Source: a virus
Reading direction: 5' to 3' (one strand)
Length of the DNA: 64,000 nt
Virus record (IMG/VR): IMGVR_UViG_3300033997_000220
Coordinates: 1-64,000 of that record
Below, piece by piece: positions 59,471-64,000 of this stretch. Both the position numbers and the translations under genes were made by a program. The notes beneath the pieces are model-generated. The model saw only the letters and a list, made by a program, of their open reading frames with translations. It ran no database searches and was not told the DNA's origin. Position 1 is the first letter of the stretch. Each line of letters starts with the position of its first letter.

Positions 59471-60706
59471 GTGTATAGCTATATTACCGCCTTTGTACAG
59501 ACGTCCGTTTACGACGGACAGTACCGTCAGACCGACATCCAACACCTGCAATTGAACCAAATCTTTTTCAGGTATCCACGGGGGTACGTCCTCTTAAACA
59601 ATGACGTCTTCAGTCGTGAGGAGACCTTAAACCTGTACGACTTACCAGAAATCTGGAGAACCTCAGAGTACACACTCAACCAGTTCTTAGTCCAGAATGG
59701 AAACTTGGTGTTACCGACCACCACCAACCCTTTGACGTTTACGTGGCATAGAGCGCAGTACTACAACGTCCACTACGCTACGTTTAAACAAACGCCAGTG
59801 AACCGAGCGTTTCATATCGACTACGAACTCTCGTATGACCAACAGATTGACGTGTTACTCACGAAACCTTCCGTGGATTACTTTGCTATCCAGCAAAACT
59901 GTTTATTCACCGCAGGAGGTTTACTGCACTTTACAGAAGGAGCAGTGCATGGTCTTACAGTCTACGATGCAGCAAGAACCTTACGCAAGAAGAATGATAA
60001 CCAAATGGGGATCATTGACTTCCAACGGGTGTCTACGCTCTCGTGTGTGAACCTGACTCGACACGACGTCTACAAACAAAAAGACACACAGCCTTTGTCT
60101 GACGTGCTGTACGTGAGTTTACCGGAACCGATCAACGGACGAAAAGTCCTCCTTTCTATAGGAGGGTTTTTAGTCGTACCCGATCAACACAACTTTCTGG
60201 TAGGGGACCAGACCTACAAGATTGACTTCAAACGGTTTAACTGGCTAGAGCGATTCTTTATCCTCCAACGGTTAACGGACATGGACTGGGAAATAGAACA
60301 CTTAGGGGAGTACGCATCGAAAGAGCAAGTCTTTGCCGATGAAACTATCCGTAAACTGTTTGACTTGTCTCAGACGTTTGTGATCTACTTAGACCTGGAA
60401 GAAGAACTCTTCATTACCAGACACCCCGTGGAGCAGTCGAAGTTACCTGGACTTTACTACAGCTACGAGAAAATCGGTTTACCATTACTTGGTAGTGAAG
60501 GCAGACTCATCGATTACAAACACAGTAAGTTCGCTGGCGTGTGGAGTTTGCAAACCAACGACTACATGGATCGTACCAACATTTTCCATTCTACGGATTG
60601 GGTAGAAACTCCAGAAGTCGTAGGAGAGTTTCCAGATCCAAACAAACCTGCGAAATACGCTGGTGCGCATTTCTTGGTGTTCTCTAAGTCCTCAACGGAG
60701 ACCTAA
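59471..60706 (+). CDS. Probable structural protein, 411 aa
   Basis: No recognised family. Tyr/Phe/Asn-rich with a Q-Y-R-Q-T-D-I-Q start and several long hydrophobic strands; composition suits a virion component. GTG start with GGAG nine bases upstream. Followed after four bases by the Rz spanin gene, so it may be the last gene of a late rightward unit. Confidence 0.74.
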   Translation: MYSYITAFVQTSVYDGQYRQTDIQHLQLNQIFFRYPRGYVLLNNDVFSREETLNLYDLPEIWRTSEYTLNQFLVQNGNLVLPTTTNPLTFTWHRAQYYNVHYATFKQTPVNRAFHIDYELSYDQQIDVLLTKPSVDYFAIQQNCLFTAGGLLHFTEGAVHGLTVYDAARTLRKKNDNQMGIIDFQRVSTLSCVNLTRHDVYKQKDTQPLSDVLYVSLPEPINGRKVLLSIGGFLVVPDQHNFLVGDQTYKIDFKRFNWLERFFILQRLTDMDWEIEHLGEYASKEQVFADETIRKLFDLSQTFVIYLDLEEELFITRHPVEQSKLPGLYYSYEKIGLPLLGSEGRLIDYKHSKFAGVWSLQTNDYMDRTNIFHSTDWVETPEVVGEFPDPNKPAKYAGAHFLVFSKSSTET

Positions 60707-60710
60707 CTCT

Positions 60711-61301
60711 ATGTTTAATTTATTTAGTATACCGATCTCACCCGAAGGATGGAAAACCATCCGACAGGTGGTGTTGTTTGTTCTGTGTGTGGTGTTCCTT
60801 GTAGGGGGTGGGTATTACCTCGGGAAGAAAGCAGAACAAACCGCACAGGCGGAACGTAAAGTCGTAGCTCTGGAAAAGTATCAAAAAGATACGGAAACCC
60901 TCCGTGAGCAGCGAGATGAGTTACAAAAAAAGTACGCGAACAAAACTGAAACCGTACGTATTGAATACAGAGAGGTAATTAAGTATGTGGACAAAACTGA
61001 AACTGAGCTTGTGGATCAGCTTCGCAATGATAAACTTAGGTTGTCAGTCCGCCTCCGTGACGCAGAGGCCAGTGCCGCCACCGCTAATCTTGCAGCCTCC
61101 GCCATCGGAACTCATGCAGAACGTCGAGCCGAACTTCACGAAGAGACTGCTACAGCTCTTATCCGTCTCACCAGCGACGCTGATAGAACCGCAGTCACCC
61201 TTGGTTCCTGCCAACGATACATCCAACTCCAGTACGACCAAGTAAACGAGTATAACTCAAAGAACGCTGAGTTTTACAAAGAAAACGGGTATACCTTTTA
61301 A
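60711..61301 (+). CDS. Rz: Rz-type i-spanin
   Basis: 196 residues. One membrane helix at about 19-38 (V-V-L-F-V-L-C-V-V-F-L-V-G-G-G-Y), then a long periplasmic helical coiled coil. Near the C-terminus E-R-R-A-E-L-H-E and L-G-S-C-Q-R-Y-I resemble the conserved C-terminal region of Rz (…L…C…Y…). It spans the periplasm and, with Rz1, fuses the two membranes at lysis. GGAG is ten bases before the ATG. The Rz1 gene lies wholly inside it in another frame, as in lambda. Confidence 0.86.
   Translation: MFNLFSIPISPEGWKTIRQVVLFVLCVVFLVGGGYYLGKKAEQTAQAERKVVALEKYQKDTETLREQRDELQKKYANKTETVRIEYREVIKYVDKTETELVDQLRNDKLRLSVRLRDAEASAATANLAASAIGTHAERRAELHEETATALIRLTSDADRTAVTLGSCQRYIQLQYDQVNEYNSKNAEFYKENGYTF
60985..61245 (+). 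CDS. Rz1: Rz1-type o-spanin lipoprotein, nested in Rz
   Basis: 86 residues in the +1 frame relative to Rz. A short hydrophobic signal ends in a non-standard lipobox (M-I-N-L-G-C, Cys20), followed by a proline-rich R-P-V-P-P-P-L and Q-P-P-P, as in known Rz1 proteins. AGAGG nine bases before the ATG gives it its own ribosome-binding site. Mature length 67 residues. It would attach to the outer membrane and bind the Rz C-terminus. Confidence 0.8.
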   Translation: MWTKLKLSLWISFAMINLGCQSASVTQRPVPPPLILQPPPSELMQNVEPNFTKRLLQLLSVSPATLIEPQSPLVPANDTSNSSTTK

Positions 61302-61325
61302 AGCAAAAAAGAAATGAAGCAACAT

Positions 61326-61356
61326 ATAGAGGAGTCCCGTTGTGGGACTCCTCTAT
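61326..61356. terminator. Bidirectional terminator
   Basis: Perfect 13-bp stem ATAGAGGAGTCCC/GGGACTCCTCTAT with GTTGT loop and TATGC on the right, between converging units. Confidence 0.88.
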
Positions 61357-61366
61357 GCGGGTTAGT

Positions 61367-62098
61367 TTACGCGCCTACGCTTTGGTCTACCTTGGATAAG
61401 ATAAAGTCAAATTCGTAGTCTGCTAACTTCAGGTTGATGCGGTTTCCTTCAGCGCCTAAAGTCGACAGGTCTGAGTTTTGTATCAGACTGACTAGACGGT
61501 ACAACAACCAGAAACGTACAGCGCCAGTTTTTACGAAGTTTGGTACGTAGGTTAATACGTATTCAACGGCTGTCAGTAAATCGTCTGGGTCTAAGTTACT
61601 GTTCGGTAACACGGACACAGTACGCTTCCTGTTCACAACCATCGACAATTCAAATCTGTCGCTGTTGGTAGGTTTGTCGGTGTACTTCGTTTTACCATCG
61701 GGAGCCAAACCAATCTCAATGGTGAAACCAGGGGCGATTTCATTTAAGTTCAGTCGGTTCCACTCGCTGTGGGCGTAGAAGTAACCGATGTCACTGAAAT
61801 CCACAGCATCGGTAGCTAACGCTTTTAAGATTTCAAAGTGTTCAGCTATCCGCGTTTTGTAGAAGTCCAGTTGTGGTTCGTACCCGCCGATGTTTTTATA
61901 CGGCACCAGTGCGTCAAACGCTTTTGGTAAGTCACGCATCAGTAAACCAAAGTCCGGATACTCCGTCTGGAAACTCAGTTGATGTGCCCAACCCGCTGGA
62001 GTGTGAATACCGACATCGCCCGTGTCCACATTAACGCTGGCTTGCCAGATGTAGTGAAATGTTGGTAAAAGTGCTTGTGTGGTTGTTGGTGTAGACAT
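61367..62098 (-). CDS. Hypothetical protein, 243 aa
   Basis: No recognised family. Mixed alpha/beta; a helical region at about 165-210 (V-E-Y-V-L-T-Y-V-P-N-F-V). AAAGGAG is eight bases before the ATG. Last gene of a minus-strand block that continues beyond the right edge. Confidence 0.74.
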   Translation of the reverse strand: MSTPTTTQALLPTFHYIWQASVNVDTGDVGIHTPAGWAHQLSFQTEYPDFGLLMRDLPKAFDALVPYKNIGGYEPQLDFYKTRIAEHFEILKALATDAVDFSDIGYFYAHSEWNRLNLNEIAPGFTIEIGLAPDGKTKYTDKPTNSDRFELSMVVNRKRTVSVLPNSNLDPDDLLTAVEYVLTYVPNFVKTGAVRFWLLYRLVSLIQNSDLSTLGAEGNRINLKLADYEFDFILSKVDQSVGA

Positions 62099-62131
62099 TA
62101 AAGTCTCCTTTTGGTTGATTGCGTTGTTGTT

Positions 62132-62614
62132 TTAAACAGAAAACCCAAAGACCATACGGATCTGTCCGTATTCTTCGGTGAGCCGTTTTACTTCATCGAC
62201 CAATGATACAATCGGGGTTTTCAGAACCCCCAAGTTATTCAGAGCATCGATGTTCCGATGGTACCACTGAATCAGCAGTTCACCATAGAGCCAACTGTGG
62301 GTGTGGTCACCAATGAACAACAGACCACTTTGAGTTCTTGTCTTACCCATAAACACAGTTTCAATAGGGTTAGTTAACTGTATATGGTCGCCGTTTACAA
62401 GTTGTAGGTCGTCGGGTAGTCCATTTATCCTCACCACAGAAGTGTCCACGCCGTGACTTTGCAGATAGGTTAAGTGGACGGTTGGCGCGCCTACCAAGGC
62501 CGCAAACAAAACGTAGTTGCGGCCAAAGGTCCAGTTGTGTGATACATCCACCCACCGCGTTTGTTCGCCGACCTGTATTTTCTTCTGAAACGTACCGTGT
62601 ATATCAGTACCCAT
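62132..62614 (-). CDS. MGTDIHG-family hypothetical protein, 160 aa
   Basis: Begins M-G-T-D-I-H-G-T-F-Q and contains R-N-Y-V-L-F-A-A-L-V-G and G-D-H-T-H-S-W-L-Y-G-E-L. These match a small uncharacterised family seen in phages and bacteria, in which the N-terminal M-G-T-D-I-H-G, R-N-Y-x-L-F-A and H-x-H-S-W-L are conserved. The histidines suggest metal binding or catalysis; no known function. GAGG is eight bases before the ATG. Confidence 0.7.
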   Translation of the reverse strand: MGTDIHGTFQKKIQVGEQTRWVDVSHNWTFGRNYVLFAALVGAPTVHLTYLQSHGVDTSVVRINGLPDDLQLVNGDHIQLTNPIETVFMGKTRTQSGLLFIGDHTHSWLYGELLIQWYHRNIDALNNLGVLKTPIVSLVDEVKRLTEEYGQIRMVFGFSV

Positions 62615-62622
62615 TTAAAACC

Positions 62623-63129
62623 TCACTTATGGACGTACACGTCGTAATAGTCAAACTGAATCGCTGCTCTGTGGTACGGGTAGTCCGTATCAAAGTCGCG
62701 GTTTGTCATCAACCCATAAAACACACGAATGTATTCCCATCCTAAACTATCTGAGGGCATGAAGGTTTCCTGCAACCATTTAAAGTCACCAGAAGTCACA
62801 TTCGATAAATCGTTCGGGTTACACCCACGAATTTCTTCGATGCAGTCTGTACCTGCTGGGTTGTACGCATCGAAGTACAAATACATACCAGAGACGTTCA
62901 GGAAGAAGTACGCATGCTCGCCGTTGTCGCAGAAAGTTGGAGTTAACCCGTGAAGTGTTTTCAACACCGCCCCGACAGCAAATGCGGTCACACCACAATC
63001 GCCAGAGTTCATCTTTTCTAACAACACCGCTTCGTGTGGGTGGTTAGAATTAAACGGAATGTTCTTCCGGTGGACTAACCCGTAATACTCACACCACCTT
63101 TCGAAAATGTGTGCGACTAAATGTCTCAT
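62623..63129 (-). CDS. Putative Cys-His-Asp (papain/transglutaminase-like) protein, 168 aa
   Basis: S-G-D-C-G-V-T-A-F (Cys45), N-G-E-H-A-Y-F-F-L (His72) and L-Y-F-D-A-Y-N (Asp87) give a Cys-His-Asp series in the order and spacing used by transglutaminase-like and related thiol enzymes. This is inferred from spacing; the family is not recognised. The ATG at 63129 overlaps the previous gene by ATGA, with GGAG eight bases before it. Confidence 0.62.
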   Translation of the reverse strand: MRHLVAHIFERWCEYYGLVHRKNIPFNSNHPHEAVLLEKMNSGDCGVTAFAVGAVLKTLHGLTPTFCDNGEHAYFFLNVSGMYLYFDAYNPAGTDCIEEIRGCNPNDLSNVTSGDFKWLQETFMPSDSLGWEYIRVFYGLMTNRDFDTDYPYHRAAIQFDYYDVYVHK

Positions 63130-63722
63130 TGTCCAGACTCCCATTTCACGGCTAATGAGTAATGTAACTCATGTAGCCCTTGTTTTAATAACAGTTGGTC
63201 GACGATAGGTTCAGAACCTATTTCAATTCTCTCCAAACGACTGAGTAACGCTTCCCAAATCATCCACTCTGGAAACCAACCTAACACACCCGCGGTAATA
63301 CTCTCATTCAGCGCACCTAAGTCTCGTGTGTAACGAACTTCAGACGTCGCTGACTTGAGTATCAACACAACCTGTAACTCAGAATCCCAATAATAAGGCT
63401 TTAAGTTACTTAGCTTGGTGTAGTACTCTTCGTTATTCCAAATGAGGCGATGCCCAGTCCGCTCTGTTTTAATCGGCTGTACCGCGTAGTCGATATCATC
63501 CAGCAGATTCTCAATCGCTGTCAACGTCTCACCGTCACTGTGGGTGATATCTTTTACTACACTACGTAGTTTCAGTAACTCATTGCGACCAGCCACCGTT
63601 TTTGTGAACTGGAGCGAATCGAGTTCTTGACCAAAACCTACGTATGCTCGTACCGAATTGGGTATTTCCGGTAAACTGACGTCAACTTTCCAACGTCTGG
63701 TGATTAAAGTGTTTTGTGACAT
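63126..63722 (-). CDS. Hypothetical protein, 198 aa
   Basis: No recognised family. Mixed alpha/beta, with R-R-W-K-V-D-V-S-L near the N-terminus and helices at 50-80 and 150-180. AAAGGAGG precedes the ATG. Coupled by ATGA with the downstream Cys-His-Asp gene. Confidence 0.74.
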   Translation of the reverse strand: MSQNTLITRRWKVDVSLPEIPNSVRAYVGFGQELDSLQFTKTVAGRNELLKLRSVVKDITHSDGETLTAIENLLDDIDYAVQPIKTERTGHRLIWNNEEYYTKLSNLKPYYWDSELQVVLILKSATSEVRYTRDLGALNESITAGVLGWFPEWMIWEALLSRLERIEIGSEPIVDQLLLKQGLHELHYSLAVKWESGQ

Positions 63723-63744
63723 ACTCCCTCCTTTGGGGCAAAAA

Positions 63745-63768
63745 GAAAAGGGACCGAAGTCCCTTTTC
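63745..63768 (-). terminator. Terminator with CGAA loop
   Basis: Perfect 10-bp stem GAAAAGGGAC/GTCCCTTTTC with CGAA loop, just after the stop of the gene that runs off the right edge. Confidence 0.8.
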
Positions 63769-63772
63769 CGTA

Positions 63773-64000
63773 TTACGCTTCTAACGCGTAGGTTTCATCA
63801 CCGGCGGACTCCATAGGTTCGGAAGTCTCCACTGGCTCTGCTGTACCGCACGCCACTTTCAGTGAGTCAACCAACGCCGCGTCTAAATCGGTAGGACCGG
63901 AGTCTGTACCCACTTCAGGTTCTGGTTGGGTTTCAACCTCAGGCTTACGGCGTTTCTCACGTTTAGGTTTGGCGATAGGCTCAGCGCTGACTGGAACTAC
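63773..64000 (-). CDS. C-terminal end of a gene cut by the right edge
   Basis: 75 codons before a stop are visible. The sequence starts with basic residues (K-P-K-R-E-K-R-R-K-P) and becomes acidic and low in complexity, with Thr/Glu/Ser/Pro to the end, so it is a disordered tail. The main domain lies outside the window. Confidence 0.65.
   Translation of the reverse strand, partial: VVPVSAEPIAKPKREKRRKPEVETQPEPEVGTDSGPTDLDAALVDSLKVACGTAEPVETSEPMESAGDETYALEA

Noticed and set aside
1-64000. tRNA genes
   Set aside because: I looked in the intergenic gaps for cloverleaf-like pairs and saw none; the hairpins at 43.2-43.6 kb do not fit tRNA structure.

Overview
The window looks like part of the genome of a large tailed phage with a contractile tail, of the phiKZ-like 'jumbo' type, infecting a Gram-negative host. 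The evidence is: (1) a multisubunit-type RNA polymerase beta'-like gene at the left edge, next to a 2.26-kb-codon virion protein with a lytic transglycosylase domain, an arrangement known from phiKZ-family phages; (2) a spike-tip protein with an HxH motif; (3) a very large modular tail-fibre cluster; (4) a lysis set with a GH108 endolysin and spanins that need an outer membrane; and (5) dense packing of unknown genes, with ATGA overlaps, GTG starts and strong Shine-Dalgarno sites. No tRNA, integrase, transposase, rRNA or CRISPR array was seen. The phiKZ assignment is inference from gene content and motifs, not from a database search.

Layout. 1-27.6 kb: virion and DNA-metabolism genes in short blocks that switch strand. 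These are RNAP beta' (cut by the left edge), the giant SLT protein, a 659-aa structural protein, several unknown probable virion genes, a SLOG/DUF2493 protein, a RecA/UvsX-like ATPase, RNase HI with a long C-terminal extension, a membrane protein plus lipoprotein pair resembling a spanin pair, two probable structural genes, a SbcC/Rad50-like ATPase, and the central spike. 27.6-43.1 kb: about 28 small, mostly unknown genes, all on the minus strand, in four units separated by terminators. Recognisable members are a membrane HExxH protein, a DUF4262-like protein, a DEDDh exonuclease, a GNAT acetyltransferase and an AlpA-like DNA-binding protein. This looks like an early, host-takeover region.

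43.07-43.58 kb is the most unusual stretch: 519 bases without a gene, between divergent genes. It holds a terminator, a run of perfect or near-perfect hairpins, a strong G-quadruplex motif on the minus strand and two more hairpins. It could be a structured RNA, a replication or packaging site, or a regulatory leader. 43.6-44.5 kb: a small beta-rich protein and a GH108 endolysin. 44.5-59.4 kb: a minus-strand tail-fibre operon with a 2311-aa repeat fibre, three paralogous baseplate-attachment fibres, two paralogous Asp-box beta-propeller proteins, a papain-like (YiiX-type) hydrolase and small accessory proteins. 59.5-61.3 kb: a structural-type gene, then an Rz spanin gene with Rz1 wholly nested in another frame. 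61.3-64 kb: the end of another minus-strand block of small accessory genes, cut by the right edge.

Almost every transcription unit ends in a strong hairpin. Many of these share GC-rich GGGAGG arms, a UUCG/CGAA loop and outer GCATA/TATGC flanks, so this looks like a genome-wide terminator style. The coordinates of starts below were adjusted to the best Shine-Dalgarno site where several starts were possible.
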